Shown here in pieces: positions 41,703 to 50,940 of a DNA stretch of 64,000 nucleotides. Under the pieces are notes generated by a model that was not told the origin of the DNA, did no database searches, and worked only from the letters and a program-made list of their open reading frames with translations. How positions within the stretch are numbered: position 1 is the stretch's first letter; the number at the start of each line of letters is the position of its first letter. This stretch comes from Salinigranum salinum (GTDB lineage: Archaea > Halobacteriota > Halobacteria > Halobacteriales > Haloferacaceae). Made by a program: the position numbers and the translations under genes. The DNA lies in NCBI RefSeq assembly GCF_009176545.1, contig NZ_VTOJ01000002.1:1116001-1180000 (forward strand), given 5' to 3'.

Positions 41703-42707
41703 ATGAGCGATCGTACACGGACAGTCGTCACTGTCGCCGCCGTGCTCGTCGCGGCAGCCGTCGCAGGCGTCGTCGGCTGGTTACTCTTCGTCCGCGTCCC
41801 CGGCGACGTCGCCGACCTGCTGGGCGTCCTGCTCGTGATCGGTCTCGTCGTCGGCGCGGTCAGAGTCGCCGGACGGGCCGTCGGGAACCGGTTCCCCGGC
41901 TACGACGTCGCCGAGGTCGCCGTCGAGGGGCCGATCACCCGCGACGGGGGACCCGGTCCCCTCCCGACGAGCCCCCGCGGGACGCCCGCGGACGACATCG
42001 TCGACCAGATCGAGGCCGCCGACGAGGACGGCGCGGTCGACGCGCTCCTCGTGAAGCTGAACACGCCCGGCGGCGCGGTCGTCCCGAGCGACGACATCCG
42101 GCGGGCGGCGATGGCGTTCGACGGTCCCACGCTCGCGTACGCGACGGACACCTGCGCCAGCGGCGGCTACTGGATCGCGAGCGGCTGCGACGAGCTCTGG
42201 GCGCGCGAGGCCTCCATCGTCGGGAGCATCGGTGTCATCGGTTCGCGGGTGAACGTCTCCGACCTCGCCGACCGCCTCGGGGTGTCGTACGAACGGTTCG
42301 CCGCCGGGAAGTACAAGGACGCCGGCGTCGCGCTGAAGGAGATGGACGACGACGAACGCGCGTACCTCCAGGGGATCATCGACGACTTCTACGACCACTT
42401 CGTCGAGCGGGTCGCCGACGGGCGCGACCTCGCCGAAGACGAGATCCGCGACACCGAGGCCCGCGTCTTCGTCGGGACGGACGCGCACGAACGCGGCCTC
42501 GTCGACGGCCTCGGCGCGCGCGACGACGTCGAAGCGCGGATGGCCGACCTGCTGGACCGCGACGAGGTCTCGGTCGAGGAGTTCACGCCCCAGCAGTCGC
42601 TCGCGGCGCGCCTGCGCGGCGGTGCCGAGTCGGTCGCCTACGCGCTCGGCGCGGGCGTCGCCGGCCGGGTCGTCGGCGACGAGGAGCCGCTGACGCTGCG
42701 GTTCTGA
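41703..42707 (+). CDS. sppA: Signal peptide peptidase SppA-type S49 protease
   Basis: A 334-residue membrane-bound serine protease that degrades cleaved signal peptides or membrane protein fragments. Two N-terminal helices are at about 8-30 (VTVAAVLVAAAVAGVVGWLLF) and 36-57. The protease domain has the LLVKLNTPGGAVVPSDDI region, the nucleophile Ser in TCASGGYWIAS, and IVGSIGVIGSRVNVSDLADR followed by AGKYKDAG, where the catalytic Lys of the Ser-Lys dyad is expected. It has a leaderless start at 41703. Confidence 0.9.
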   Translation: MSDRTRTVVTVAAVLVAAAVAGVVGWLLFVRVPGDVADLLGVLLVIGLVVGAVRVAGRAVGNRFPGYDVAEVAVEGPITRDGGPGPLPTSPRGTPADDIVDQIEAADEDGAVDALLVKLNTPGGAVVPSDDIRRAAMAFDGPTLAYATDTCASGGYWIASGCDELWAREASIVGSIGVIGSRVNVSDLADRLGVSYERFAAGKYKDAGVALKEMDDDERAYLQGIIDDFYDHFVERVADGRDLAEDEIRDTEARVFVGTDAHERGLVDGLGARDDVEARMADLLDRDEVSVEEFTPQQSLAARLRGGAESVAYALGAGVAGRVVGDEEPLTLRF

Positions 42708-42718
42708 GCCACGCCGGC

Positions 42719-43047
42719 TCACTCCCCGGCGTCTTCCCCGTCACGACGCCGGATATCGTTCTCGTCACCGCTCCCGACGACCGCCTCGGCCTCCACCTCA
42801 ACCAGGAGATCTGGATCGATCAGCCGCGACACCTCGACCATCGTCGTCGCCGGCCGCACGTCGCCGAACACCTCGGCGTGTGCCCTCCCGACGGCGGCCC
42901 AGTCGTCGATGTCGACGACGTACATGCGGGTGCGGACGACGTCGCCGTGGTTCCCGACACGCAGATCCGGTCGCCGACGCGGACCGCTCGGGAGTAGCCG
43001 ACGCGCGGTTCCCACTCGGTGCCGCTGGAGACGGTTCGTCGGTTCAT
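42719..43047 (-). pseudogene. ridA: RidA-family (YjgF/Rid) imine/enamine deaminase, internally deleted and frameshifted
   Basis: The first frame starts at ATG 43047 and encodes the intact family N-terminus ([34 protein letters not shown]). Near 42950 the reading shifts: the family continues as [36 protein letters not shown] and [12 protein letters not shown] in another frame, to the stop at 42719. The segment normally lying between (the middle helix, roughly 25-30 residues) is missing, and the total length of 329 bases is not a multiple of three. Both ends are well preserved, so the break is recent. The short repeat acggcgacg at the junction suggests slippage. Confidence 0.85.
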
Positions 43048-43222
43048 ACGGAGGACGCGTGGCCGACCGACCTGACGCTGTCGGCACGACTCGTCGGACG
43101 GTCCGACCTGCCGTGATCTCGCGGACGGATCGACCGCTGTCACCGTCTCGGGGCCGCGGGGACGGGAAATCGAGATCGAACCCACCGGGACTGTTTTACG
43201 CGCCCCACGCGTCACCTCGCGT

Positions 43223-44353
43223 GTGACGACGCTCGTCCTCTGCGTCGACCGGGCCGACGACATCGGCCGGAAGACGGGGCTCACGATGCCGGTGGTCGGC
43301 TGGGAGGCCGTGCAGTCGCTCGTCACGGAGGTCGGCCTCGCCGACCCGGAGGACTCCAGCGTCAACTGCCTGCTCGAGACGCTCCGCGTCGCCCGCGACC
43401 TGCGGGACGAGGACGACGACGCCGTCGTGGCGGTCGTCGCGGGCGGGGGCGACTCGATCGTCGGTGCCGACCGCTCGATCGCCGCACAGCTCGACCGCCT
43501 CATCGAGGAACACGAGCCCGACTCGGCCGTGATCGTCATCGACAGCGTCCAGGACGAGCGGCTCGTCCCCGTCGTCGAGTCGCGCCTCCACGTCGACGCC
43601 GTCGACCGCGTCGTCGTCCGGCAGGCGCACGACCTCGAGTCGACGTACTACCTCCTGAAACAGTTCCTCGCCGACGAGGAACTCCGGACGACCCTGCTGG
43701 TACCGACGGGGATCGGCCTCCTCCTCCTGCCGATCCTGTTGAGTCAGTTCTCGCCCACCATCGCGCTGGCGGGGCTGGCGTCGCTCCTGGGGGCGGTGCT
43801 CCTCTACAAGGGACTGGCGATCGACGAACTGCTGGCAGACCTCCCCGACCAGGTCCGCGCGGCGATGTACTCCGGCCAGGTGTCGGTCGTGACGTACGTC
43901 GTGGCGGCGGGGCTCTCCCTGGTAGGGGTGTTCCTCGGCGCGCTCGCCGTCTCCAACTCCCCGGTCGGCGAGACGGCACTGCTGCCGGCGATGCAGTTCA
44001 CGTACTCCGCGGTGCCGTGGCTCGCGCTCGCGGCGCTCACGGCCTCGACCGGCCGCCTCCTCGACGAGCTGATCAGCGCCGGGGGAGTCCGGGCCCCGTA
44101 CCTGAACCTCCCGTTCGGCGTGGTCGCGCTCGGGCTGGTCCTCCGCGGCTTCTCGGGCTACTTCCTCGAACGCGAGGGCGTGCTCCCGAACCTCGTCTTC
44201 TTCGACCGGCTCGTCCTCACCGCGACCCAGCGACTGGCGCTGTTCATCGTCGTCGGCATCGTCGTCTCGCTCGTCGGCGTCCGCGTCGCCGTCACCGTGA
44301 CCGACGAGCGGCTGGACGACGCGGTCGAGACCGGCGGACAGGAAGACGCCTGA
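43223..44353 (+). CDS. DUF373 family membrane protein
   Basis: A 376-residue archaeal membrane protein of the DUF373 family. Residues 1-145 are cytoplasmic with the family pattern TLVLCVDRADDIGRKTGLTM and VVAGGGDSIVGADRSIA, reminiscent of a Rossmann-like domain. About six helices follow from 150 to 360 (TTLLVPTGIGLLLLPILL; VVTYVVAAGLSLVGVFLG; ALFIVVGIVVSLVGVRVAV). No function is known. The start is GTG at 43223, with a TATA-like tgttttac about 28 bases upstream. The gap 43048-43222 holds only this promoter. Confidence 0.88.
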   Translation: MTTLVLCVDRADDIGRKTGLTMPVVGWEAVQSLVTEVGLADPEDSSVNCLLETLRVARDLRDEDDDAVVAVVAGGGDSIVGADRSIAAQLDRLIEEHEPDSAVIVIDSVQDERLVPVVESRLHVDAVDRVVVRQAHDLESTYYLLKQFLADEELRTTLLVPTGIGLLLLPILLSQFSPTIALAGLASLLGAVLLYKGLAIDELLADLPDQVRAAMYSGQVSVVTYVVAAGLSLVGVFLGALAVSNSPVGETALLPAMQFTYSAVPWLALAALTASTGRLLDELISAGGVRAPYLNLPFGVVALGLVLRGFSGYFLEREGVLPNLVFFDRLVLTATQRLALFIVVGIVVSLVGVRVAVTVTDERLDDAVETGGQEDA

Positions 44354-44496
44354 CCGGATCGGTCACGGAGCCGGTCGCGGTCCACGAGAGCGGAACGCGG
44401 AGAACAGGGAGCGGAGTGGACGGCGTCTCGCGGTGCGGGGAGAAGAACGTCCGTCGACGGTCGCGCGGGTTCGCTCCGCCGTACAGGAGTGTGACG

Positions 44497-44691
44497 TTAC
44501 CGCGTCGTGGTGCGGTACTCGCCATGTTTGATGCCGATGCCGAGACAGATGGCGCCGAAGACGACCATGGCGGGCGTCACCATCATCAGCACGATCGACT
44601 GCGGCATCACGTTCATCCCGATGAGTGCGGCCGTCCCGACGGCGACGATGACGGCGAAGACCAGTACGGTCCTGGTGAGATCGAACTCCAT
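44497..44691 (-). CDS. Small two-helix membrane protein (64 residues)
   Basis: A 64-residue protein with helices at about 6-26 (RTVLVFAVIVAVGTAALIGM) and 29-53 (PQSIVLMMVTPAMVVFGAI), ending KHGEYRTTTR. It resembles the short conserved membrane proteins of unknown function common in haloarchaea. A TATA-like cggattag about 26 bases before the ATG (44711-44720) supports a leaderless start. It converges with the DUF373 gene. Confidence 0.75.
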   Translation of the reverse strand: MEFDLTRTVLVFAVIVAVGTAALIGMNVMPQSIVLMMVTPAMVVFGAICLGIGIKHGEYRTTTR

Positions 44692-44896
44692 GTGCGGAGT
44701 CGGGACGGAGCGAACTAATCCGTTACGACCCGGGACGTTCCGCTGTCGGCCCGTCGATCCGTCAGTACGTCGCGGGAGCCGGTCGGTCCCCGACGGCCGT
44801 CGCCCGAGAGCGCGGTCGGGAGTGACGGGTGGCGTCGACTCGGCCGTGGCGAGGGAGTTCAGGAACACTGATTAATGCGAGGCAACTGCGAACGGT

Positions 44897-46129
44897 ATGG
44901 ACGAGCGTTTCGACGTGGTGGTCGCCGGCGCCGGCCCGGCGGGGGCACAGTGTGCACGCGACCTGGCCACGAGGGAGTACGACGTGCTCGTTCTCGAGAC
45001 CGAGGCCGAAGACGAGTTCCCGCGACAGAGCAACAAGTCGACCGGCGGGACGTTCCCGTCGATGCTGACGTCGTTCAACGTCCCCGACGACGTCGTCATG
45101 CAGTTCACCGACAGTATCGTCCTGGAGTCGCCGAGCGACTCGTACGCTCGCCGTCAGACCGGGGCGGTCCTCGAGTTCGCCGACTTCAAGCGGTTCCTCG
45201 TCAGGGACGGTCGGGAGAAGGGTGCCGACTACCGGTTCGACGCCCGCGTCTCGGCCCCCATCATCGAGGACGGCGAGATCGTCGGCGTCCAGTACGACGG
45301 CTCCGAGAAGGTGTACGCCGACGTCTTCGTCGACGCGACCGGGCCGGCAGCGCCGCTGGCGCGGGCGCTGGACGTGGTCGACTTGCAGCGCGAGAAACAG
45401 GCCATCGGTGTCGAGTACGAGTACGAGGGTGTCGACCTCGACCACCCCGACTACACGGACCTCCACGACGCGATGATGTTGCGTCTCGACCACGACCTGG
45501 CACCGGGCGGCTACTCGTGGATCTTCCACACCGGCGGGGACACTGCGAAGGTCGGCCTCTGTTACATCCAGAACGAGAGCCACCGGGAGTTCGCCAAGGA
45601 CGGGATGACGATCGACGGCTACCTCGAGTACTGGACCGACACCGACCCCCGGTTCGCGGACGCACGGAAGCTCGAGGGCGAACAGCACCGCGGCTCCGCG
45701 CACATCCAGATGCCGACCGGCATGAGCACGGACAACTTCCTGGCGATCGGCGACACGGTGCCGACGATCGACCCGCTCTGGGGCGAGGGGATCCACAAGG
45801 GGATGAAGTCGGCGCGCGCGGCGGCGACCACGATCGACAGCTGTCTCACACCCCGCGACCGGGACACGTCGGCGGAGGCGATGGCGGCGTACGACCACCT
45901 CTGGCACACGGAGGTGGCACCGGAGATGCGCACCCGGCTGTTGATGACCGAACTCCTGTATCTCGCCCCCAACGAGCGCTACGACAGGCTGATGCGAGAT
46001 CTGAACCGGGCCGACGCGGAGACGCTGAACGAGGCCAACAACGGCAGCGTCCGGGCGCTGGTGAAACTGCTTCACCTCACCGACGCCTCGCTCGTCAAAC
46101 GACTCCTCAGCGAGCGGTACCTGAACTGA
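44897..46129 (+). CDS. Geranylgeranyl-reductase-type FAD-dependent oxidoreductase
   Basis: A 410-residue flavoprotein of the geranylgeranyl reductase family, which saturates isoprenoid chains such as the archaeol core of membrane lipids. The FAD-binding fold is VVVAGAGPAGAQCARDLA at residue 6; later elements are DVFVDATGPAAPLA, GGYSWIFHTGGDTAKVGLC and the FAD-ribityl motif IGDTVPTIDPLWGEGIH. A menaquinone- or lipid-specific role cannot be resolved from sequence. A TATA-like gattaatg about 23-27 bases upstream fits a leaderless start. Confidence 0.85.
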   Translation: MDERFDVVVAGAGPAGAQCARDLATREYDVLVLETEAEDEFPRQSNKSTGGTFPSMLTSFNVPDDVVMQFTDSIVLESPSDSYARRQTGAVLEFADFKRFLVRDGREKGADYRFDARVSAPIIEDGEIVGVQYDGSEKVYADVFVDATGPAAPLARALDVVDLQREKQAIGVEYEYEGVDLDHPDYTDLHDAMMLRLDHDLAPGGYSWIFHTGGDTAKVGLCYIQNESHREFAKDGMTIDGYLEYWTDTDPRFADARKLEGEQHRGSAHIQMPTGMSTDNFLAIGDTVPTIDPLWGEGIHKGMKSARAAATTIDSCLTPRDRDTSAEAMAAYDHLWHTEVAPEMRTRLLMTELLYLAPNERYDRLMRDLNRADAETLNEANNGSVRALVKLLHLTDASLVKRLLSERYLN

Positions 46130-46246
46130 GCCCCGCGCCGAGCGCCCGGGCCGCCGCCGATCCGTCCACGAACCCGTTCGCACCCAGTACGGGACCGGCG
46201 ACAGAGCTATCATGGTTCGTGCGAGCAGTACCCATGGAGGTCGCGC

Positions 46247-46432
46247 ATGATCCGACTCACCGCGGAGAACACGAACGCCGTCGCCCACCGCATCGCCGGC
46301 GACTCGCTCGTCTACGACTGCCCGGACTGCGAGTTCGGCGAGGTGTTGGTCACGGAACTCATCGAGAGCGACGACGCCCGGTGTCTCGACTGCGGCGCGC
46401 GCTTTTGCCTGCAGATCGAGCGGGCCGAGTGA
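46247..46432 (+). CDS. Two-cysteine-pair zinc microprotein
   Basis: A 61-residue protein with two zinc-binding pairs, YDCPDCEFGEV and ARCLDCGARFC. The rest is acidic and soluble. Such small zinc-finger proteins are abundant in haloarchaea and often regulate or interact with other proteins. No target can be inferred. The ATG at 46247 gives MIRLTAENTNAVAHR. An 18-base tandem duplication begins right after its stop codon. Confidence 0.75.
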   Translation: MIRLTAENTNAVAHRIAGDSLVYDCPDCEFGEVLVTELIESDDARCLDCGARFCLQIERAE

Positions 46433-46468
46433 GCCGACTCGGCCGAGCGAGCCGACTCGGCCGAGCGA
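46433..46468. repeat. Two perfect 18-base tandem copies
   Basis: gccgactcggccgagcga occurs twice in a row, immediately after the stop codon of the zinc microprotein gene. Each copy contains the palindrome ctcggccgag. Confidence 0.85.
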
Positions 46469-46579
46469 ATCGCCCCGGTCGAACGAGCCGTGTCCGACCC
46501 GACCACGGCGTCACCGGCCGTCCTGTTAGTCGAGAGAAACGATGATATCCTCGCCCGACGTACAGTACGTGATCCAGTA

Positions 46580-47305
46580 GTGCGTCTCCTACCCCTCTCC
46601 CTCGCCGTCGTCGTCCTCCTCGCGGGCTGTACCGGCACGCTCGCCGAGGTCCACTCCTCGCCGGCGACCATCCCCGAGACGGCGTACACACCCGTTGGCT
46701 ACATCCACGGGAACACGACGGAGGTTCCGCTCACGTATCCGCTGGGAATCGGGCCGATCACGCGCGACGTGACCGTCTACGTCTGGGTCTCCGGCTACTC
46801 GCGCACGGTCGAGAACGCCGGGGGTGGGAACGACACGGCCGGGCTCCTCGTGGTGAGCTCGCCCAACCGGAAGATCGAGGGACAGTCGGTCAACCCGTTC
46901 GCGCAGCTGTCGAACCGCGGCGTCGTCTCGGAGCTGTTCGAGGTGGTCGCCGAGGCGGACAACACCACCGGCGGCGTCGTCGACGGGATGAGCGCCAACG
47001 TGACCGAGGTCGCCCGTCTCGAGGAGACGGGCGTGCAGAACCGGACCGTTCTCGGACAGACGGTGGAGGTCGTCACCTACACCGCGACCGTTCGGGTCGA
47101 AGCCGCGACGACCGCGGGGCCGTCCGAACCCGAGCCGAGCGCCGACGCCGAGACGACCAGAACGCTCCTCGTCCACCTGATGGCCGTCGAACACGGCGAG
47201 GACGTCGTCTTCGCGATGGGCGTCCACGGCGACGACATGGACGAGGACGAGACCATCACCTCACTGATGGAAGCCATCGAACACGAGGTCGACGCGGGCG
47301 AGTGA
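46580..47305 (+). CDS. DUF6517-like haloarchaeal lipoprotein
   Basis: A 241-residue secreted lipoprotein. A short signal (MRLLPLSLAVVVLLAG) ends at the lipobox LAGC, with Cys17 as the lipid anchor. The mature part starts TGTLAEVHSSPATIPETAY and shows VYVWVSGYSRTVEN, VNPFAQLSNRGVVSELF and LVHLMAVEHGEDVVFAMGVH, matching the DUF6517 pattern. Its function is unknown. The start is GTG at 46580, because the signal peptide begins there and a TATA-like gatgatat lies about 33 bases upstream; an earlier frame to 46490 is also open and would add an RR pair. Confidence 0.78.
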   Translation: MRLLPLSLAVVVLLAGCTGTLAEVHSSPATIPETAYTPVGYIHGNTTEVPLTYPLGIGPITRDVTVYVWVSGYSRTVENAGGGNDTAGLLVVSSPNRKIEGQSVNPFAQLSNRGVVSELFEVVAEADNTTGGVVDGMSANVTEVARLEETGVQNRTVLGQTVEVVTYTATVRVEAATTAGPSEPEPSADAETTRTLLVHLMAVEHGEDVVFAMGVHGDDMDEDETITSLMEAIEHEVDAGE

Positions 47306-47335
47306 CGGGGCGGCGGCTCGTCGACACCGGGAGGC

Positions 47336-48199
47336 TCAGTAGAACTCGCGGACGAGATCCATCGCGTCGTCGGGCGCGCCGTCGCCGATGTCGGCCATGT
47401 TCGACGTGAGCCCGTGTTTCTCCTCGTAGGGGACCGAGTTCTCCTCCTGGTAGAGGATGCCCATGTACTCCTTCGAGGAGTCGAGGATCTTCTCCTTCGC
47501 CTGATCCCTGTCGGCGGGATCGTGGTCCGTCTCCGCGAGGTCGACCAGGTTGTCGCGGAAGTAGTCGTAGGTGTCGACGTCGTTGAACGTCACGCACGGG
47601 GAGAAGACGTTGACGAAGCCGAAGCCGTCGTGTTCGATCGCCTGCCGGACGAGTTCGGCGTGGCGCTTGGCGTCGGTCGAGAACGACTGCGCGATGAACG
47701 TGCCGCCGGCGGCGAGCGAGAGGGCGAGCGGATTCACCGGGGGCTGCTGTGGGCCTTCGGGGGTCGTCGACGTCTCGAAGTCCTCGCGGGAGGTGGGGGA
47801 GGCCTGCCCCTTCGTGAGGCCGTAGATGCGGTTGTCCATCACGATGTACGACATGTCGACGTTCCGGCGGACGGCGTGGACGAAGTGTCCCGCCCCGATA
47901 GAGTAGCCGTCGCCGTCGCCGCCGGCGACCATCACCTCGAGGTCGGGGTTGGCGAGTTTGACGCCCGTTCCGACGGGGAGGGCGCGGCCGTGGACGCCGT
48001 GGATGGCGTACGAGTGCATGTACGTGCCGATCTTCCCGGAGCAGCCGATGCCCGCGACGATGAACGTCTCGTCGGGGTGGTTCCCCGTCTCTGCCAGCGC
48101 TTTCATCATACCGTTCATCGTGCCGAAGTCACCACATCCGGGGCACCAGGTCGGCTGCTTGTCGGATTTGAAGTCTGTGAATCTGACGTCGGAGCTCAT
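47336..48199 (-). CDS. korB: 2-oxoacid:ferredoxin oxidoreductase, beta subunit
   Basis: A 287-residue thiamine-diphosphate subunit. The cluster-binding cysteines are in TWCPGCGDFG, GIGCSGKIG and later FSPCVTFND. The ThDP motif is GGDGDGYSIGAGHFVHA to YIVMDNRIYGLTKGQ. With KorA it oxidises a 2-oxoacid (probably 2-oxoglutarate) to an acyl-CoA, reducing ferredoxin. No separate gamma or delta subunit is needed because gamma is fused to alpha. Its ATG overlaps the korA stop (ATGA). Confidence 0.92.
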   Translation of the reverse strand: MSSDVRFTDFKSDKQPTWCPGCGDFGTMNGMMKALAETGNHPDETFIVAGIGCSGKIGTYMHSYAIHGVHGRALPVGTGVKLANPDLEVMVAGGDGDGYSIGAGHFVHAVRRNVDMSYIVMDNRIYGLTKGQASPTSREDFETSTTPEGPQQPPVNPLALSLAAGGTFIAQSFSTDAKRHAELVRQAIEHDGFGFVNVFSPCVTFNDVDTYDYFRDNLVDLAETDHDPADRDQAKEKILDSSKEYMGILYQEENSVPYEEKHGLTSNMADIGDGAPDDAMDLVREFY

Positions 48200-49953
48200 G
48201 CTGTCACCTCTGTCGAGAGGGCCGTCTTGATCTGTTCGGCGAGTTCGTCCGCCTTGAATCGGACGCCGTCGTACTTGTTGACGCGGTCGACGCGTGTCAG
48301 CGTGTCGTGTTCGACCAGGTCGGCGAACTGTCCGGTGGCGTTACATTCGACCACGACCACGTTGTCGGCCGCCGCGACCTCACCGGACAGATCCGGCCGC
48401 GGGAAGAGGTACGGCACCGAGAGGAAGCGCACGTCGATCCCCTCCTCGTCGAGGAGGGCGATCGCCTCCTCCATCGCCCCCTCGTTCGATCCCCACGAGA
48501 GCACGAGGTTCTTCGAGTCGGGGTCGCCGAACTCGCGCGGGCTCCAGTCCTCGGTCTCTCGCGCCGTCTGGACCTTCCGGTTGCGCTTGTCGACCTGTTC
48601 GACGCGCATCCCCGTGTCCTCGGTCCGTCGCCCGAGTTCGTCGTGTTCGAGACCGGTCGACATGTGTGCGCCCCCACGAGTTCCGGGCGCCGCCCGTGGA
48701 CTCACGCCGTCGTCGGTGAGCGCGTGAGCCTTGAACTGTCCCTTCTCGTTCTGCCACTCCTCGATCGTGTCGTCGTCGACGAGTTTGCCGCGGTCGATCT
48801 CGACAGCGTCCATGTCGAACGCCTCGGGGGGGAACGTCTGTTCCGTGACCGCGAGCGCCAGGTCCGAGAGGAGGTAGACGGGCGTGTTGTACTTCTCCGC
48901 GAGGTTGAACGCCTCGACGGTCTTCCAGAAACACTCCGAGAGCGACGTCGGCGCGAGGACGAACCGGGGGATCTCGCCGTGACCGCCGTAGAGCGCCATG
49001 TTCAGGTCGCCCTGTTCCTGCTTGGTCGGCATCCCCGTCGACGGACCGGAGCGCATCACGTCGCAGATGACGAGCGGCGTCTCGCTCGTGGCGACCAGTC
49101 CGAACGTCTCGGCCATCAGGTCGATGCCCGGCCCGGAGGTGGCCGTCATCGAGCGCGCGCCGGCCCGTGCCGCGCCGAGCGCCATGTTGATCGCCGAGAG
49201 TTCGTCCTCGGCCTGGACGACGTGGCCGCCGTACCGTTCGATCCGTCCCGTGAGGTACTCCATCACGTCCGTCGCGGGGGTGATCGGGTAGCCCGCGTAA
49301 AAGCGGCAGCCGGCGGCGATCGCGCCCATCCCGATCGCCTCGTCGCCGTTGAGGAGGACGTAGTCCGCGTCGGTGGTCTCGAGGTCGTAGTCGAAGTCGT
49401 AGTCGTACTCGTCTTCGACGTACGACTGTCCCTTCCGCGCCGCCTGCTTGTTGTTGTCGACGATCGCCTGCCCCTTCCCACCGAAGCGTTTCTGGAGGGC
49501 GGAGTCGAGGTTCTCGATGGGGAAGTCGGCGACCGCACACGCCGCGCCCAGCGCCACGACGTTGCGCATGATGGCACCGCCTGCCTCCTCGGCGAGCGCC
49601 TTGAGGGGGACGTCCAGCCCGATCATCCCCTCCGGAATCTCGACGTCCTGCATCGTGGTGCGGTCACCGTCGTAGATGATGACGGAGCCGTCGTGGAGTT
49701 CGTCGAGGTTCTCGTCGATGGTTCGTGGCGTGAGCGCGATGAGCGCGTCCAGCCGATCGACGACGCTCTGCACCGGCTCGACGGCCGTCCTGACCTTGTA
49801 CGCCGTGTACCCGCCGCGGATACGTGAGGCGAAGTCCTTCGAGGTGAAGACGTGCCGACCAGCCCGCGAGAGCGCCTGGGCGAATATCTTCCCCGTGGAG
49901 TCGATGCCATCGCCAGCCTCGCCACCGATGGCCCAGTTGAAGTCCGCAGCCAT
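48196..49953 (-). CDS. korA: 2-oxoacid:ferredoxin oxidoreductase, fused gamma-alpha subunit
   Basis: A 585-residue protein. Residues 1-180 are the gamma domain (WAIGGEAGDGIDSTGKIFAQ, with SRIRGGYTAYKVR), and the alpha domain follows from about 195 (LLNGDEAIGMGAIAAGCRFY, YPITPATDVMEYL, TSGPGIDLMAETFGL). The ferredoxin oxidoreductase fusion is standard for haloarchaea, where it replaces 2-oxoglutarate and pyruvate dehydrogenases. Whether it prefers 2-oxoglutarate or pyruvate is not decided by sequence. A TATA-like box lies about 30 bases before the ATG. Confidence 0.92.
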   Translation of the reverse strand: MAADFNWAIGGEAGDGIDSTGKIFAQALSRAGRHVFTSKDFASRIRGGYTAYKVRTAVEPVQSVVDRLDALIALTPRTIDENLDELHDGSVIIYDGDRTTMQDVEIPEGMIGLDVPLKALAEEAGGAIMRNVVALGAACAVADFPIENLDSALQKRFGGKGQAIVDNNKQAARKGQSYVEDEYDYDFDYDLETTDADYVLLNGDEAIGMGAIAAGCRFYAGYPITPATDVMEYLTGRIERYGGHVVQAEDELSAINMALGAARAGARSMTATSGPGIDLMAETFGLVATSETPLVICDVMRSGPSTGMPTKQEQGDLNMALYGGHGEIPRFVLAPTSLSECFWKTVEAFNLAEKYNTPVYLLSDLALAVTEQTFPPEAFDMDAVEIDRGKLVDDDTIEEWQNEKGQFKAHALTDDGVSPRAAPGTRGGAHMSTGLEHDELGRRTEDTGMRVEQVDKRNRKVQTARETEDWSPREFGDPDSKNLVLSWGSNEGAMEEAIALLDEEGIDVRFLSVPYLFPRPDLSGEVAAADNVVVVECNATGQFADLVEHDTLTRVDRVNKYDGVRFKADELAEQIKTALSTEVTA

Positions 49954-49980
49954 TGCTGAATTTTGATACCCAACGCCCCA

Positions 49981-49988
49981 TCAAAAGC
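49981..49988 (-). promoter_or_regulatory. TATA-like box of korAB
   Basis: The minus strand reads gcttttga (49981-49988), centred about 31 bases before the ATG at 49953. Confidence 0.45.
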
Positions 49989-50106
49989 CTTCTGAAAGGG
50001 GGATTGAAGACCGTGAAGGATCGTATCTCGGAGCGAGTTCGACCCGTGCGAGGGAGAAAGAGAGAACACTCGCACAGTGATCCGATCGGCGCGGTGCGAA
50101 CGGGGC

Positions 50107-50115
50107 ACTTTTTGT
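50107..50115 (+). promoter_or_regulatory. TATA-like box of the ferredoxin reductase-like gene
   Basis: actttttgt is centred about 27 bases before the ATG at 50138. Confidence 0.45.
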
Positions 50116-50137
50116 CCGGGGCCGTTCCACACCGAGT

Positions 50138-50779
50138 ATGAACACGACAGTCGCCGCGACATCCGTCCACGAAGTCGGGCCGGACACCGTCGCCATCGGG
50201 TTCGAGACGCCGGCGGAGTTCTCCGCGATGCCCGGTCAGTTCGTGAAGCTCTCCGGGACGGTCGACGGAGAGGAGTACAGCCGGTTCTACACGCTCTCCT
50301 CGCCGGACGTCGAGGGGAGTCTCGAGGTCACGGTCGGCGTCAGCGAGGAGAGCGGCCCGTTCTCCCGGCACCTCGCCACGCTCGAGCCCGGCGACGAACT
50401 GACGATGCAGGGTCCCTTCGGCTCGAACCACTACGAGGGGGAGTCGCGCGTCGTGGTGATCGCGGGCGGCCCCGGCGTCGGGCCCGCCGTCGGCATCGGC
50501 GAACGCGCGCTCGCCGACGGCAACGACGTCGCCGTCGTCTATCTCGACGACGCGCCCGCGCACGTGACGCGGCTTGAAGAACTCGCCGCGATGGGGGCGA
50601 CGGTCGTCATGGACGACGCCGACGCCGACCTCGCCGTCCACCTCCGGGACGTGCTCGGCGGCGACGCCGAGGACGAACAGGTGTTCGTCTACGGCTTCGC
50701 CGACTTCGTCGACCGGGCCACGGACGCGCTGGCCGCGCTCGACTACGTGGGCGAGACGAAGGTCGAGAACTTCGGCTGA
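50138..50779 (+). CDS. FAD-binding oxidoreductase (ferredoxin-NADP reductase family)
   Basis: A 213-residue flavoprotein of the ferredoxin-NADP+ reductase superfamily. The FAD site is SRFYTLSSPD near residue 48 and LEPGDELTMQGPFGS near 86; the NAD(P) part begins VVVIAGGPGVGPAVGI near 106. No [2Fe-2S] C-terminal domain is present, unlike many reductase fusions. Being divergent from korAB, it may reoxidise ferredoxin produced by the oxidoreductase, an inference from position. Confidence 0.85.
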   Translation: MNTTVAATSVHEVGPDTVAIGFETPAEFSAMPGQFVKLSGTVDGEEYSRFYTLSSPDVEGSLEVTVGVSEESGPFSRHLATLEPGDELTMQGPFGSNHYEGESRVVVIAGGPGVGPAVGIGERALADGNDVAVVYLDDAPAHVTRLEELAAMGATVVMDDADADLAVHLRDVLGGDAEDEQVFVYGFADFVDRATDALAALDYVGETKVENFG

Positions 50780-50940
50780 GCGGCACCGGGTCGACTGTTC
50801 CGACTGCTTCTGCGTCTGCCAGACGCGCGTGCCCGTCCTCGTTCCGACTGCACCCGTGTGAAGAGTGTCGACTGTGACTGCCTGAAGACCGCCCACACCC
50901 CGAAGGGCCGACGTTCCTCACCGATCGACAGCGAACAGTA

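Noticed and set aside
42719-43047. Sequencing error as the cause of the ridA frameshift
   Set aside because: A single-base error would shift the frame but would not remove the central segment; both a frameshift and missing residues are seen.
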